A stretch of DNA of 64,000 nucleotides, taken from the NCBI RefSeq assembly GCF_024666615.1, contig NZ_CP088297.1:3162001-3226000 (forward strand), in the 5' to 3' direction. The DNA is from Aquabacterium sp. J223. Lineage in GTDB: Bacteria > Pseudomonadota > Gammaproteobacteria > Burkholderiales > Burkholderiaceae_C. Each line of letters starts with the position of its first letter. The stretch's first letter is position 1. This document shows positions 35,226 to 48,408 of the stretch, one piece after another. Under the pieces are notes generated by a model, which made no database searches, was not told where the DNA came from, and saw nothing but the letters and a program-made list of their open reading frames with translations. A program made the position numbers and the translations under genes.

Positions 35226-36626
35226 CCGAGCGAGGACCGTTTCGCGGTCGAACAGCGACAGTACGGCGTCGATGGACGGCGTTTGCGACCGGCCGCACAC
35301 CAGCAGCCGCACCGGAATCGCCAGCTGCGGCAGCTTCAGCCCGGTGGCGGCGACGCTGTCCTTCAGGCACTGCTGGATCGCTTCGCGGGTCCACTCGGCG
35401 GTGCGCAACCGCGCCGTCAGGTCCTGAAGCGCCGGGCGCGCCGCCTCGACCTTGGCCTGCTCGTCCGATGACCGCGCCGCGGTGGGCGTCTGCACGTACA
35501 TCACCAGCCAGTCCGCCAGCTCGACGGTGGTGGCGCAGCGGTCCTTGAACAGCGCGCACATGGCCTGCAGGCGCGCGTCGTCCGGCACCGGCAAGCCGCG
35601 GCCACGCAGTTGCTCGCCGACCAGCAGCGCCAGCCGTCCGTCGTCGGCCGCCTTCAGGTGCTGGGCGTTGACCCAGCGCAGCTTGGCCTCGTCGAACTGC
35701 GCAGCGCTCTTGCCCAGGTGGTCGAGGTCGAACCACTGCAGGAACTGCTCGCGGCTGAAGATCTCGGCGTCACCGTGGCTCCAGCCCAGCCGTGCGAGGT
35801 AGTTCACCATCGCCTCGGGCAGGAACCCCTCGTCGCGGTACTGCGTCACCGGCTTGGCGCCGTTGCGCTTGCTCATCTTCTCGCCGTGCTCGTTGAGCAC
35901 GGTCGGCAGGTGCGCGTAGACCGGCGGCTCCTGACCGAGGGCGCGAAAGATGTGGATCTGCCGCGGCGTGTTGTTGACGTGGTCGTCGCCGCGGATGACA
36001 TGGCTGATCGCCATGTCGATGTCGTCGACGACCACGCAGAAGTTGTAGGTGGGCGTGCCGATGCCGTCGGCCGAGCCCTCGGGCGCGGCGCGGGCGATGA
36101 CCAGGTCGTCGAGTTCCTCGTTGCTGAACTCGATGCGGCCCTTGACCTTGTCGTCCCAGCCCACGGTGCCGGTCTGCGGGCTCTTGAAGCGCAGCACCGG
36201 CCGCACGCCCTCCGGCACCGGCGGCAGCGTCTTGCCGGGCTCTGGCCGCCAGGTGCCGTCATAACGAGGCTTCTGCTTGGCCGCCATCTGCCGCTCGCGC
36301 AGCGCGTCGAGCTCGGCGGGGGTCATGTAGCACCAGTAGGCCAGTCCGCGGTCCAGCATCTCCCGCAGCACGGCGCGGTAGCGGTCCATGCGCTGCATCT
36401 GGTAGTAGGGCCCCTCGTCGGGGTCGAGGCCCAGCCAGCGCATGCCGTCCAGGATGACGTCCACCGCCGCCTGGGTGGACCGCTCCTCGTCGGTGTCCTC
36501 GATGCGCAGGATGAAGACGCCCTGCTTCGCCCGGGCGTAGGCCCAGGGGTAGAGCGCCGAGCGGATGTTGCCCAGGTGGATGAAGCCGGTCGGGCTGGGC
36601 GCGAACCGGGTGCGGACGGTGGTCAT
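35211..36626 (-). CDS. gltX: Glutamate--tRNA ligase
   Basis: A 471-residue class I synthetase. HIGH region [22 protein letters not shown] at the N-terminus, KMSKS region [12 protein letters not shown] in the middle, and a helical anticodon-binding C-terminus ending [14 protein letters not shown]. It charges tRNA-Glu and in many bacteria without GlnRS also tRNA-Gln. The tRNA-Glu gene lies immediately downstream in the same orientation. The start at 36626 is fixed by TRFAPSP. Confidence 0.97.
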   Translation of the reverse strand: MTTVRTRFAPSPTGFIHLGNIRSALYPWAYARAKQGVFILRIEDTDEERSTQAAVDVILDGMRWLGLDPDEGPYYQMQRMDRYRAVLREMLDRGLAYWCYMTPAELDALRERQMAAKQKPRYDGTWRPEPGKTLPPVPEGVRPVLRFKSPQTGTVGWDDKVKGRIEFSNEELDDLVIARAAPEGSADGIGTPTYNFCVVVDDIDMAISHVIRGDDHVNNTPRQIHIFRALGQEPPVYAHLPTVLNEHGEKMSKRNGAKPVTQYRDEGFLPEAMVNYLARLGWSHGDAEIFSREQFLQWFDLDHLGKSAAQFDEAKLRWVNAQHLKAADDGRLALLVGEQLRGRGLPVPDDARLQAMCALFKDRCATTVELADWLVMYVQTPTAARSSDEQAKVEAARPALQDLTARLRTAEWTREAIQQCLKDSVAATGLKLPQLAIPVRLLVCGRSQTPSIDAVLSLFDRETVLARLQEA

Positions 36627-36656
36627 GGTGCCTCGTGCGGCCTGGTGCGGCCTCGT

Positions 36657-36685
36657 GAAAAGCGCGCGGCGCGATGCCGCGCCGC
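36657..36685 (-). terminator. Terminator after purF
   Basis: Minus-strand stem GCGGCGCG / CGCGCCGC (36685-36678 with 36673-36666), short loop, followed after four bases by TTTT (36661-36658). It separates the purF-containing transcript from gltX. Confidence 0.65.
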
Positions 36686-36695
36686 ACGGGAATGC

Positions 36696-38219
36696 TCAGG
36701 CCTGTTCGGCCGCGCTCTGCAGGGCGAGCCGGGTGCGGCCGACGCCCTCCTCCTCGTCGGGCTGCGACAGACGCTGCGCCTCGATGGCCTTGAAGTCCTC
36801 GGCGCTGACGTCGCCGGTGACGTAGCAGCCGTCGAAGCAGGAGGCTTCGAAGCCCTGCAGCCGCGGGTTGATCTGCCGGACCACCCGCTTCATCGCCTCG
36901 ACGTCCTGGTAGATCAGCGCATCGGCGCCGACGAACTGCCGGATCTCCTCGATGCTGCGGCCATGGGCGATCAGTTCGTCCTTGGTCGGCATGTCGATGC
37001 CGTAGACGTTGGGAAAGCGCACCGGCGGCGCGGCCGAGGCCAGGTAGACCTTGCGCGCGCCGGCCTCGCGGGCCATCTGCACGATCTCCTTGCTGGTGGT
37101 GCCGCGCACGATGGAGTCGTCGACCAGCAGCACGTTGCGGCCCTTGAACTCCTGCACGATGGCGTTGAGCTTCTGCCGCACGCTCTTCTTGCGCACCGCC
37201 TGCCCCGGCATGATGAAGGTGCGGCCGACGTAGCGGTTCTTGACGAAGCCCTCGCGGTACGGCTTGCCGATCTTCTGCGCCAGCTGCATGGCCGACGGCC
37301 GGCTCGACTCCGGGATCGGGATGACGACGTCGATCTCCGACGGCGGCATGGTCGAGATCACCCGCTGTGCCAGCGTCTCGCCCATGTTCAGCCGCGCCTG
37401 GTAGACCGACACCCCGTCCATCACCGAATCCGGCCGGGCCAGGTAGACGAACTCGAACATGCAGGGCTGCAGCGTGGGCGCCTCGGCGCACTGCTGGGCG
37501 TGCAGCCGGCCCTGCTCGTCGATGAACACCGCCTCGCCGGGGGCGACGTCGCGCAGCACGGTGTGGCCGGTGCCTTCGAGCGCGACGCTTTCGCTGGCCA
37601 GCATCACCTCGCGGCCCTCGTCGGTCACCGCCTCCCCCATCACCAGCGGCCGGATGCCGTAGGGATCGCGGAAGGCCAGCAGGCCGTGGCCGGCGATCAG
37701 CGCGATCACCGCGTAGGAACCGCGGATGCGCCGGTGCACGCTGCGCACGGCGGTGAACACGGCCTCGGGCGTCAGCGCCTGATGGCTGCCGGCCTTCTCC
37801 AACTCGTGCGCCAGCACGTTGAGCAGCACCTCGGTGTCGCTTTCGGTGTTGATGTGGCGGCGGTCGATGTCGAACAGCTCGGCCTTCAGCGCATGGGCGT
37901 TGGTCAGGTTGCCGTTGTGGACCAGCACGATGCCGAAGGGCGCGTTGACGTAGAACGGCTGCGCCTCTTCCTCGCTGTAGGCGTTGCCCGCGGTGGGGTA
38001 GCGCACCTGCCCCAGGCCGACGTTGCCCGGCAGCGCCCGCATGTTGCGGGTGCGGAAGACGTCTCGCACCATGCCGCGGGCCTTGTGCATGAAGCACTTG
38101 CTGCCCTGCATGGTGACCATGCCCGCCGCATCCTGCCCGCGGTGCTGCAGCAGCAGCAGCGCGTCGTAGATGAGCTGGTTGACCGGCGACTTGGAAATCA
38201 CACCGACGATGCCGCACAT
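36696..38219 (-). CDS. purF: Amidophosphoribosyltransferase
   Basis: A 507-residue protein that transfers the glutamine amide to PRPP, the first committed step of purine synthesis. [12 protein letters not shown] supplies the N-terminal nucleophile Cys after Met removal; [13 protein letters not shown] and [15 protein letters not shown] belong to the glutaminase; [20 protein letters not shown] is the PRPP loop. Cytoplasmic; inhibited by AMP/GMP in known homologues. It is encoded 12 bp after cvpA, the conserved cvpA-purF pair. Confidence 0.97.
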   Translation of the reverse strand: MCGIVGVISKSPVNQLIYDALLLLQHRGQDAAGMVTMQGSKCFMHKARGMVRDVFRTRNMRALPGNVGLGQVRYPTAGNAYSEEEAQPFYVNAPFGIVLVHNGNLTNAHALKAELFDIDRRHINTESDTEVLLNVLAHELEKAGSHQALTPEAVFTAVRSVHRRIRGSYAVIALIAGHGLLAFRDPYGIRPLVMGEAVTDEGREVMLASESVALEGTGHTVLRDVAPGEAVFIDEQGRLHAQQCAEAPTLQPCMFEFVYLARPDSVMDGVSVYQARLNMGETLAQRVISTMPPSEIDVVIPIPESSRPSAMQLAQKIGKPYREGFVKNRYVGRTFIMPGQAVRKKSVRQKLNAIVQEFKGRNVLLVDDSIVRGTTSKEIVQMAREAGARKVYLASAAPPVRFPNVYGIDMPTKDELIAHGRSIEEIRQFVGADALIYQDVEAMKRVVRQINPRLQGFEASCFDGCYVTGDVSAEDFKAIEAQRLSQPDEEEGVGRTRLALQSAAEQA

Positions 38220-38231
38220 GGCGTCTTCACC

Positions 38232-38741
38232 TCATTGCTGGGCCGCATGCGCCGGCCGTTGTCGAGCCCAGGCCGGCAGCACCGGCGCCAGGTCGTCGAG
38301 CACCCGATTGAGCCACATCGCGCCGTGCGATGCCTGCCAACTTGGGGACGCACGGGCCGGCGTCAAGGTGATGGCCGTGGCCAGCACCAGCAGCACCACC
38401 AGCCCGCGCAGCAGTCCGAACCCCGCCCCCAGCGTGCGATCGACCGCGCTCAGCGGCGAGGCGGCGACCAACAGCCGCACCAGCCGGGACAGCAGCGACC
38501 AGGCGACGAGCAGGCCGACGAAGGCGACGACGAAGGCGGCCGTCCGGTTGATCGCGCCGCCCGGCGTGCCGAAGGGCAGCCACGCCGCCACGTCCGACTG
38601 CAGCCACTGCGCGCCGAACCACGCCACCAGCCAGCCCACCAGCGACAGCAGCTCGAAGACCAGCCCGCGCCACAGACCGACCAGCACCGACAGCAGCAGC
38701 ACCGACAGCAGGGCCCAGTCGATCCAGCCGAGCGCGGGCAT
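38232..38741 (-). CDS. cvpA: Colicin V production protein homologue CvpA
   Basis: A 169-residue inner-membrane protein with four predicted transmembrane segments. WIDWALLSVLLLSVLVGLWRG and ELLSLVGWLVAWFGAQ are the family N-terminus; LSAVDRTLGAGFGLLRGLVVL is the conserved third block. Its molecular role is unclear, with envelope stress links in enterobacteria. It is between dedD (18 bp) and purF. Confidence 0.93.
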   Translation of the reverse strand: MPALGWIDWALLSVLLLSVLVGLWRGLVFELLSLVGWLVAWFGAQWLQSDVAAWLPFGTPGGAINRTAAFVVAFVGLLVAWSLLSRLVRLLVAASPLSAVDRTLGAGFGLLRGLVVLLVLATAITLTPARASPSWQASHGAMWLNRVLDDLAPVLPAWARQRPAHAAQQ

Positions 38742-38759
38742 GCGGAGGCGGTGCGGCGG

Positions 38760-39533
38760 TCAAAGCGCGAGGATGGCCGCCGGCAGGCCGGCCGTCTTCA
38801 AGCGGGCGGCGGCCTTGTCGGCCTCGTCGCGGGAGCCGAACGGCCCCACCCGCACCCGCACGCGCTGCCCGCCTTCGGTCTCCACCGCCTGGGTGTAGGT
38901 CTTCAGGCCCAGCTTCTCGACCTTGGCCCGCGCCTCGCGCACCGCGCCGGCGTCGGCGAACGCGCCCACCTGCACGATGAAGCGCTCGGCCTTCTCGGCG
39001 GGCTTCGATTCGTTGGCAGCGGCGGCCACTGTCGTGGCCTTGTCCGACGACTGGCCTTCGAGCAGTGCCCGGGCGCGCGCGGCGTCGTCGGCCAGCCGCT
39101 TCTCCGGCGTCTTGGCCGCATCGGGTCTGGGTCGCGGCGGCTCGGCAGCGGCCTTCGGCGCGGTCTCCGGGGTCGCCGCACGGGGCGTAGTCGGCGCTGG
39201 CAGCTCCCGCCCCTGGTCCGCGGCCTTCTCGACGATCTCGTCCGGCTGGCGGGCCGGTGCGGCGGCGGGCGGACGGGCCGCCGGCAGCGGCAACGGGGCC
39301 GCGCCCTCGCGCCGCGGCAGCTCCATCACGACGTCCACCGGGATGGGCCGCGGCTGGGTCTCGAACAGCAGCGGGAAGCCGATGACGCCGATGGCCAGCA
39401 GCACCACCGCGCCGATCAACCGCCGGCGGGCCTTCACCCTCGCCTGCTGCACCGCGTCGGCACTGGCCGGCGGGGCGGCATCGGTCGTCGCGGCGCGATC
39501 GCCCTGGCGTGTGAAGCGGGACAAAAGACCCAT
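38760..39533 (-). CDS. SPOR-domain membrane protein (DedD-like)
   Basis: A 257-residue protein. A short cytoplasmic part, one transmembrane helix (LIGAVVLLAIGVIGFPLLFE, about 38-57), a low-complexity Pro/Ala/Lys periplasmic linker, and a C-terminal SPOR domain (ERFIVQVGAFADAGAVREAR to RLKTAGLPAAIL). SPOR domains bind denuded septal glycan, so it is likely a division-associated protein. Conserved place between folC and cvpA. Confidence 0.9.
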   Translation of the reverse strand: MGLLSRFTRQGDRAATTDAAPPASADAVQQARVKARRRLIGAVVLLAIGVIGFPLLFETQPRPIPVDVVMELPRREGAAPLPLPAARPPAAAPARQPDEIVEKAADQGRELPAPTTPRAATPETAPKAAAEPPRPRPDAAKTPEKRLADDAARARALLEGQSSDKATTVAAAANESKPAEKAERFIVQVGAFADAGAVREARAKVEKLGLKTYTQAVETEGGQRVRVRVGPFGSRDEADKAAARLKTAGLPAAILAL

Positions 39534-39611
39534 GGTGCGTGGCCGCAGGGGAGGAAATGGACGGCCTGGTGCGGCCGTGGAGGGCGGGTTGAGGCAGTGG
39601 GGGGCCGTGCC

Positions 39612-40927
39612 TCAGGCCGCGGGACCGGCACCGGGCGCTGCGAGGTGCGGACCGGGCCGGACCGGCAGACCGTCGCGCAGCACGCCGCCCACCGTGTAGA
39701 AGGAACCGAAGACCAAAATTCTATCAGCCGGGTCGGCCGCGACCAGGGCGCTCTCCAGGGCCGCGCGGGGGTCCGAGAAGGGCTGCGCGGACACCGGACG
39801 ACCGGCGGCGTCGGCCAGGTGCCGGGCCAGGTCGTCCGCGGTGGCGGCCCGCGGCGTCGGCAGGTCGCAGGTGTACCAGGCGTCGACCAGCGGCAGCAAC
39901 GGCTGCAGCACCCCGGCCAGGTCCTTGTCCTGCATGGCGCCGAACACCGCATGGGTGCGCGGGAAGAAGCCCATCTGGTCGAGGTTGAGCGCCAGCGCCG
40001 CCACGGCCTGGGGGTTGTGCGCCACGTCGAGCACGAGCGTCGGCTGGCCGGGCACGATCTGGAAGCGTCCGGGCAGGTCGACGAAGGCCAGGCCGTTGCG
40101 CACGCCCTGGGCGGTCAGCGGCAGGCGGTCCTGCAGCGCCTCGAAGGCGGCCAGCGCGGCGCTGGCGTTGAGCAGCTGGTTGGCGCCCCGCAGCGCCGGG
40201 TAGGCCAGGCTGTTGTAGCGGCGCCCACGGCCGATCCAGCTCCACTGCTGGCGGTCGCCGAAGAAGCGGAAGTCCCGGCCCTGCAGCCGCAGGTCGGCGC
40301 CGATCTCGCGCGCATGGTCGAGCAGCGACTGCGGCGGCTGCGGGTCACCGACCACCGCCGGCCGGCCGGTGCGGAAGATGCCGGCCTTCTCGCGGCCGAT
40401 GGCCTCGCGGTCGGGGCCGAGGTACTCGGTGTGGTCGAGCGCGATGCCGGTGACCACTGCGCAGTCGGCGTCCACCGCGTTCACCGCGTCCAGCCGGCCG
40501 CCCATGCCGACCTCGAGCACCACCAGGTCGAGTTCGGCCTGCGACAGGCAGCGCATGATGGCCAGCGTCGTGAACTCGAACCAGGTGAGCGTGGTGTCGC
40601 CGCGCGCCGCCTCCACCGCCGCGAAGTGCGGCAGCAGGTCGTCGGTGGCGACCATCGCGCCGTTGAGGCGGCAGCGCTCCTCGAAGCGGACCAGGTGCGG
40701 CTTGCTGTACAGCCCCACGCGGTAGCCGGCCTGCAGGCCGATCGACTCGATCAGCGCGCAGGTGGAGCCTTTGCCGTTGGTGCCGCCGACGCTGATCACC
40801 GGCACGTCGAAGCGCAATCCCAGGCGGTCGCGCACGGCGACCACCCGGTCCAGCGTCATGTCGATGGTCTTGGGGTGCAGCCGCTCGCAGTGGGCGAGCC
40901 AGTCGTCCAGCGTGGAGGGCAGCGTGC

Positions 40928-40931
<4 letters not shown>
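39612..40931 (-). CDS. folC: Bifunctional dihydrofolate/folylpolyglutamate synthase
   Basis: A 439-residue Mur-ligase-fold enzyme. P-loop [19 protein letters not shown], then [37 protein letters not shown] and [25 protein letters not shown]. It adds glutamate to dihydropteroate and extends folate tails. The start is a TTG (40931) overlapping the accD stop (TTGA), which gives translational coupling; no ATG or GTG occurs before the conserved part. Confidence 0.94.
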
Positions 40932-41796
<865 letters not shown>

Positions 41797-41800
<4 letters not shown>

Positions 41801-42641
41801 GCGGGGGTTGCTCCTGTCGATCGAATCGAGGCGGTCTGCGCGTCCAGCGCGGCGCGGATCTCGGCGAGGAAACGGCCGGCGGCGGACGCGACATTGTCGC
41901 GCGTCTGGCTTTCCAGCTTCTGCACCAGGGCCGAGCCGATGACCACCGCGTCGGCCGACCGGGCGACGGCGCAGGCGGTCGCGGCGTCGCGGATGCCGAA
42001 CCCCACGCCGACCGGCACGCCGACGTGCGCCCGGATGCGCGGCACCGCGGACGCCACCGCCGCGGTGTCGAGGTGCCCGGCACCGGTCACGCCCTTGAGA
42101 GAGACGTAGTAGACGTAACCGCTGGCGATGCGGCCGACGTCCTTCATGCGCTGCTCGGTCGAGGTCGGCGCGAGCAGGAAGATCGGGTCGAGGTCGGCCG
42201 CCCGGGCCGCGGCGGCGAACGCCTCGCATTCCTCCGGCGGGTAGTCGACGACCAGCACGCCGTCGACGCCCGCCGCCTTGGCGTCGGCGATGAAGCGGCC
42301 TTCGCCCCGGCGCTGGTCGTAGCGCTCGACCGGGTTGGCGTAGCCCATCAGCACCACGGGCGTCTGCGCGTCCCGCTCGCGGAAGGCGCGCACGGCGGCC
42401 AGCACCTGCGGCAGGCCGATGCCGCGCGCCAGCGCGCGCTCGCTGGCCTTCTGGATGACCGGGCCGTCGGCCATGGGGTCGGAGAAGGGAACGCCGAGTT
42501 CGATCACATCGGCGCCGGCGCGTGCCAGCGCCAGCATGATGTCGGTGGTCGAGTCGGCGTGCGGGTCGCCGGCGGTGATGTAGGGGATGAGCGCCGTGCG
42601 GCCTTCGGCCTTGAGGGCGGCGAAACGCGTGGCGATGCGGC

Positions 42642-42645
<4 letters not shown>
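41797..42645 (-). CDS. trpA: Tryptophan synthase, alpha subunit
   Basis: A 282-residue TIM barrel. [32 protein letters not shown] with the catalytic Glu and Asp, [12 protein letters not shown] and [22 protein letters not shown]. It cleaves indole-glycerol phosphate to indole, which channels to TrpB. Overlaps trpB by 4 bp and accD by 4 bp. Confidence 0.97.
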
Positions 42646-43913
<1,268 letters not shown>

Positions 43914-43998
43914 GGAGGTGTCCGGTGAACGCCTTGCACCGTGGCGCAAGGCGAAGGTCGTGATGGGGAGGCGGCCCAGGACGCCGGGCCCGCCGGCC

Positions 43999-44649
43999 TC
44001 AGGCGCCGGCGTCGTTGATGCGGGCGTCGGCCTCGCGCACCGCCTCGCAGAAGCGGCGGATCAGCCCGGCGTCCTTGACGCCCTTGCCGGCTTCGACGCC
44101 GGAACTGACGTCAACCGCCGACGGGCGCAGGCGCAGCACCCCATCGGTCACGTTTGCAGGACTCAACCCACCAGACAAAACGACCGGAAGGGGCACGTGG
44201 GGCGGGATGAGCGACCAATCGAAGACCTTTCCGCCACCGCCGTAGCCGTCGACGAAGGCGTCGAGCAACAGGCCCTGGGCATCGGTGAAGCGGGCCGCGA
44301 AGTCTAACAAATCGACCCCTTCGGCCATGCGCACCGCCCGCAGGTAGGGCCGGCCGGCGGCGCGGCACTGCTCGGGCGTCTCGTCGCCATGGAACTGCAG
44401 GACCGCTTGCGGCAGCGCCTCGCCCACCGCCCTCGCCGCTTCCTCCGTGGCGTTGACGAGCAGGCACACCGGCGTGACGTAGGGCGGCAGGCCGCGGGCC
44501 AGGGCCGCGGCGCGTTCGAGCGTCACCGCCCGCGGGCTTTTCGCGTAGAGCACGAAGCCGACCGCGTCGGCGCCGGCCTCGGCGGCGGCGGCCACGTCCT
44601 GCTCGCGGGTCAGGCCGCAGATCTTGATGCGGGTGCGGGCCGGGATCAT
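43999..44649 (-). CDS. trpF: Phosphoribosylanthranilate isomerase
   Basis: A 216-residue TIM barrel. [54 protein letters not shown] and [15 protein letters not shown] are the family blocks; the Cys in KICGLT is the catalytic base. It carries out the third committed step of tryptophan synthesis. It lies 19 bp after truA and 85 bp before trpB. Confidence 0.96.
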   Translation of the reverse strand: MIPARTRIKICGLTREQDVAAAAEAGADAVGFVLYAKSPRAVTLERAAALARGLPPYVTPVCLLVNATEEAARAVGEALPQAVLQFHGDETPEQCRAAGRPYLRAVRMAEGVDLLDFAARFTDAQGLLLDAFVDGYGGGGKVFDWSLIPPHVPLPVVLSGGLSPANVTDGVLRLRPSAVDVSSGVEAGKGVKDAGLIRRFCEAVREADARINDAGA

Positions 44650-44668
44650 GGAGGTGGGGGTCGGGTCG

Positions 44669-45544
44669 TCAAGGCAGCCAGTCCAGCGCCGGCACGTGTT
44701 CCGGCAGGCCGTGGACGGCATCGTAGTACGGGCCGACGAAGTACAGCCCGTCGGGGCCGAAGGTGGGCGCGGCGGCGGCGCGGTCGCGGGCGGCCAGCAC
44801 CTCGCCCATCCAGCCCGGCGGCCGGTGGCCGCTGCCCACCGCGACCAGGCAGCCGAGGATGTTGCGCACCATGTGGTGCAGGAAGGCGCTGGCGTCGAAG
44901 TCGAAGCGCCAGTAGGCGCCGCGGCGCTGGATGTCGATGGCCCGCAGGTGCTTGACCGGCGTCGAGGCCTGGCAGGCGGCGGCTCGGAAGCTGGTGAAGT
45001 CGTGTTCGCCGATGAGCAGCGCGGCCGCCTGCCGCATCGCCTCGCCGTCCAGCGGCCGGAAGACCCAGCCGCAGGCGCCGGCCTCGAGCGCCGGCCGCAC
45101 CGGCGACTCCAGCACCAGGAAGCGGTAGCGCCGGCCGCGTGCGCTGTTGCGGGCGTGAAAGCGGCGGTCCACCGTCCGGCACCACTGCACCGCGATGTCC
45201 GGCGGCAGGTAGCGGTTGGTGCCGCGCACCCAGGAGAAGGGATCGCGGGCCACCGGCGCGTCGAAGTGCACCACCTGGTTCAGGCCGTGCACACCGGCGT
45301 CGGTGCGGCCGGCACAGACCGTGGTCACCGGTGCGTCGGCGAAGGCGGCCAGCGCCGCCTCCAGGCGGTCCTGCACCGTGCGGCCGTCGGGCTGGCTCTG
45401 CCAGCCGTGGTAGCGCTCGCCGCGGTAGCCGACGCCCAAGGCGATGCGCCCGACACCGCCCTCTCGGGCCGTGTCGGGCGCAACCGATGACGTGCCGACG
45501 GTCGGCGCCTGTTCAGGCAAGGTCGTGGAGCAGCGCCTCGGCAC
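44669..45544 (-). CDS. truA: tRNA pseudouridine(38-40) synthase TruA
   Basis: Up to 291 residues from a GTG at 45544. The conserved part starts at about residue 34 (IALGVGYRGERYHGWQSQPDG), with VCAGRTDAGVHGLNQVVHF holding the catalytic Asp and later DFDASAFLHHMVRNILG. The true start may be a TTG at the ninth codon or nearer the fold; in any case it overlaps the 3' end of fimV. It isomerises uridines 38-40 in the anticodon arm. Confidence 0.92.
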   Translation of the reverse strand: MPRRCSTTLPEQAPTVGTSSVAPDTAREGGVGRIALGVGYRGERYHGWQSQPDGRTVQDRLEAALAAFADAPVTTVCAGRTDAGVHGLNQVVHFDAPVARDPFSWVRGTNRYLPPDIAVQWCRTVDRRFHARNSARGRRYRFLVLESPVRPALEAGACGWVFRPLDGEAMRQAAALLIGEHDFTSFRAAACQASTPVKHLRAIDIQRRGAYWRFDFDASAFLHHMVRNILGCLVAVGSGHRPPGWMGEVLAARDRAAAAPTFGPDGLYFVGPYYDAVHGLPEHVPALDWLP

Positions 45545-48153
45545 GGGCCTTCAGGCTGCCGTCGGCCTTGGCGACCACTTCCTGCAGCAGGTCGCGGGCA
45601 CCTTCGACGTCGCCGATCTGGCGGAACTCCTCGGCCAGCTCCAGTTTGCGCTGCAGCGGGTCGCCGTCCTCGCCCGCGGGCGCGGCGGCACCGTCGTCGA
45701 GCGGCAGGTCGAGGTCGGCTACCGAGGGCGCGTCGGTCTGCACCTGGACGGTGGACCCCTCCGCCGGCTCGTCGAGGTCGAGCGACAGCGAGTCGAGGTC
45801 GAAGTCCATCGGCGCGGGCGCCGACGCGGCTGCGGGCGCCGCCGCCGGCGCCTCGAAGGGCGCGGGTGCCGGGGGCACCTCGAAGTCGAGCCCGGCGTCG
45901 AGGTCGAAGCGACTCGACGGGGCCGACGCGGGCGGCGCCACCGAGTCGGCCGCCCCGTCCATGTCGAGGTCCAGGCTGAGGTCCACGTCGGTCACCGACG
46001 GGCCGGGGTCGCGGTCGTCGGGCGCCTCGTCATGCCGCGACGGCTGCAGCAGCGAGGCCGCGGGCAGCACCGACTGTGGCAGCGTGCTGGCGGAGAGCAC
46101 CTCCACCGGCGGCTCCTCGGCGCTCGCGGTACCCGACGGGTGACCACCCGGCTGGTACAGCGGGTTCTCGGGATCGATCTGGCGGCCCATCTCCTGCGCC
46201 TTGTCCCAGTCCTCGCCGCTGCCGTGGGTCAGCGCGTAGAACTGGGTGGCCAGCAGCTCGAAGCCCTTGGTGTCGCGGCGCTTGGCGTAGACCTCGAGCA
46301 GCTTGGAGCGGATGGCCAGCCGGTCGGGGTTGCTGCGCATCGCCTCCTTGAGGATCTCCTCGGCCTGCAGGTCGCGGCCATAGGCGAGGTAGACGTCGGC
46401 CTCGGCCACCGGATCGACGTCGCCGATGGCGTCGAGCTGGCTCAGCGAGTAGCTCATCGACGACGACGCGCCCGAGGCGTCGCGGGTGTCGACCCGCTGG
46501 CCGCCGCTGGCGCCGAAGAAAGAGTCCGGCTGCAGGCGGCTTTCCAGGAAGGAGGTCTCGCTACCGGCGCCGGCGCTCTTGCGGCGGCGGTACAGCGCCA
46601 GGCCGCCGAGCAGCGCCACCGCCGCCACGGCCGCGGGCAGCAGCAGCGGGTTGTCGAGCAGGCTCTCCTCCTCCACCACGGGCTGAGGTGCCGGACGCGC
46701 GGGCGCCGATGCCGCGGCGACGGCAGGCGCCGACGCGGGGACTTGAGCGGCCGGCGCGGCCGACGCGGCGGGCGGTGCGGCGGCCACCACCGGCGCGGAC
46801 GCAGGCGGCGCGGCCGATGCGGCGGCGGGCGCGGGGGTCGGCGTCGGGGCGGGGGTCGGCGCCTGCGCCACCACCGCAGGTGCCGGCGCCGGCGAGGTCG
46901 CCGTGGCCGCAGGCGCCGGCGGCGCGCCGGCGGGTGCACTCGCCCGGCCGGTCTCGCCCGACAGGCGGCGCAGTTCCTCGACGTTGCGCGACAGTTCGGC
47001 GACCCGGGTCTCGGCGGCCTTGCGTTCGGTCTCCTTGGAGACCTGGGCCTCCGATGCCGGCGGCGCCTCCCTTGAGCGCGCCCTGCGACAGCGTCAGCTT
47101 GTCGGGCGGGGTCTGGGCGGGCTGCTTGCGGTCCTCGACCTGCGCCTCGACGCGGCCACCGGCCTGGCGGCCCGGCTCGGCCGCCGGCGCGCTGCCGGCC
47201 AGGCCCGCCAGGCGCTGGCGGTAGGCGTTGAAGTCGGCGCTCTGGGCCTGGATGAGGCTGCGGGCTTCGGCAGGCGACACCGCCTCCGCCGCCTCGCTGC
47301 CGGGCACCGACAGCACGACGCCGGCGCGCAGCCGGTTCATGTTGTTGCCGGCGAATGCCTGCGGGTTGCTGCGGTAGAGCGAGACCAGCATCTGGTCCAG
47401 CGACACGCCCGGTCGCTGCAGCCGGCCGGCGATGCGGAACAGGGTGTCGCCCTGGCGCACCCGGTATTCGTCGGCCCCGGCTTCGGGCGGGCGCACGGCG
47501 GGTGCGGCCGCCGTCGGTGCAGGGGCCGGCGCCGCAGCGGGCGCCGGCGCGGACGCAGGCGGCGGCGAGGGGCGACGCTCAGCCACCGGGGCGGGCGGCG
47601 CGCTGGGGGCGGCGGCCACGCGCGGTGCAGGCGCAGGAACAGGAGCAGGGGCGGGTGCCGGCAGCGGCGCCGGCGCGGCCTGGGGCGCCGGCCCGGCCAC
47701 GGGCGGCAGCGGGGCCGGCACGGGTGCGCGCGCCGCGCTGGGCGGGTCGAACAGCAGCGTGTACTCGCGCACCAGCCGGCCGGAGGACCAGGTGGCCTCG
47801 AGGATGACGTCGACGAAGGGCTCCTGCACCGCCCGGTCGCTGGACAGGCGCAGCACCTGGCGGCCGTCGGGCCGCCGCACCAGGCTGACCTGGGTGCTGC
47901 CGAGCACGGCGTTGTAGTCCACGCCGGCGGCGCGGTAGGCGTCCGGCGGGGCCACGCGAACGCGCAGGCTGCCCGCTTCTTCCGCGGTGATGCTGGTGAC
48001 GTCGATCTCGGCCTTGAGCGTCTCGCCCAGCGACGACTGCACCGCCAGCCGGCCGAGCCCCAGGGCCCAGGCGCCGGAAGCACCGAGCCACAGGGCGGCG
48101 GCCGCGACGGCGGACAGGGCGAACCGGCCAGCCGGTTTGGAGTTGGTGTTCAA
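45513..48153 (-). pseudogene. fimV: FimV-family pilus assembly protein with LysM domain, frameshifted
   Basis: From a TTG at 48153 with GGGAG upstream: a signal peptide (RFALSAVAAAALWLGASGAWA), the FimV N-terminal domain (GLGRLAVQSSLGETLKAEIDVTS), a long Pro/Ala linker, and a LysM domain (YRVRQGDTLFRIAGRLQR). After LSQGALKGGAA the frame is lost at about 47063-47072; skipping one base gives SEAQVSKETERKAAETRVAELSRNVEELRR, another Pro/Ala linker, a transmembrane helix (NPLLLPAAVAAVALLGGLALY) and the C-terminal acidic region with the FimV C-terminal motif (DPLQRKLELAEEFRQIGD). The corrected length is about 879 residues. FimV scaffolds type IV pilus and polar signalling in relatives. Confidence 0.87.
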
Positions 48154-48350
48154 GGCGACTCCCAGAGGTCTTCGGCGGCCGTCGCCCAGAGGGGATCGCG
48201 GCCGGCTTCGTTGGTCTGCGGGCCGCTCCACGGACGGCCCACTGTGGCGGAATTCACATTAGCCGCAAGGATATAGGCTGCCAAGCTCATCCGATCTCTG
48301 ATGTTCGCCACCCGGCATCCCCAGGGGTTCGCCGGGCAGCCGGAAGCGTT

Positions 48351-48383
48351 GCGGGGAGGCAACGAGCACCGTCACCTCCCCGC
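48351..48383. repeat. Inverted repeat between asd and fimV
   Basis: A perfect 9-bp repeat GCGGGGAGG / CCTCCCCGC with a 15-nt loop, 26 bp past the asd stop. It lacks a T-run on either strand, so it is at best a weak or factor-assisted terminator. The rest of the 255-bp gap (48154-48408) has a short AT-richer patch near 48255-48275, probably the fimV promoter. Confidence 0.4.
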
Positions 48384-48408
48384 GTTATCGGCGCCCAGCC
48401 CGCCCGCT

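Noticed and set aside
46540-46960. Alanine/proline repeat region in fimV as a tandem repeat element
   Set aside because: The low complexity is ordinary for the FimV linker and does not form a regular nucleotide repeat.
48150-48362. A 70-codon minus-strand frame upstream of fimV
   Set aside because: No ribosome-binding site or domain; it overlaps the likely fimV promoter and leader.
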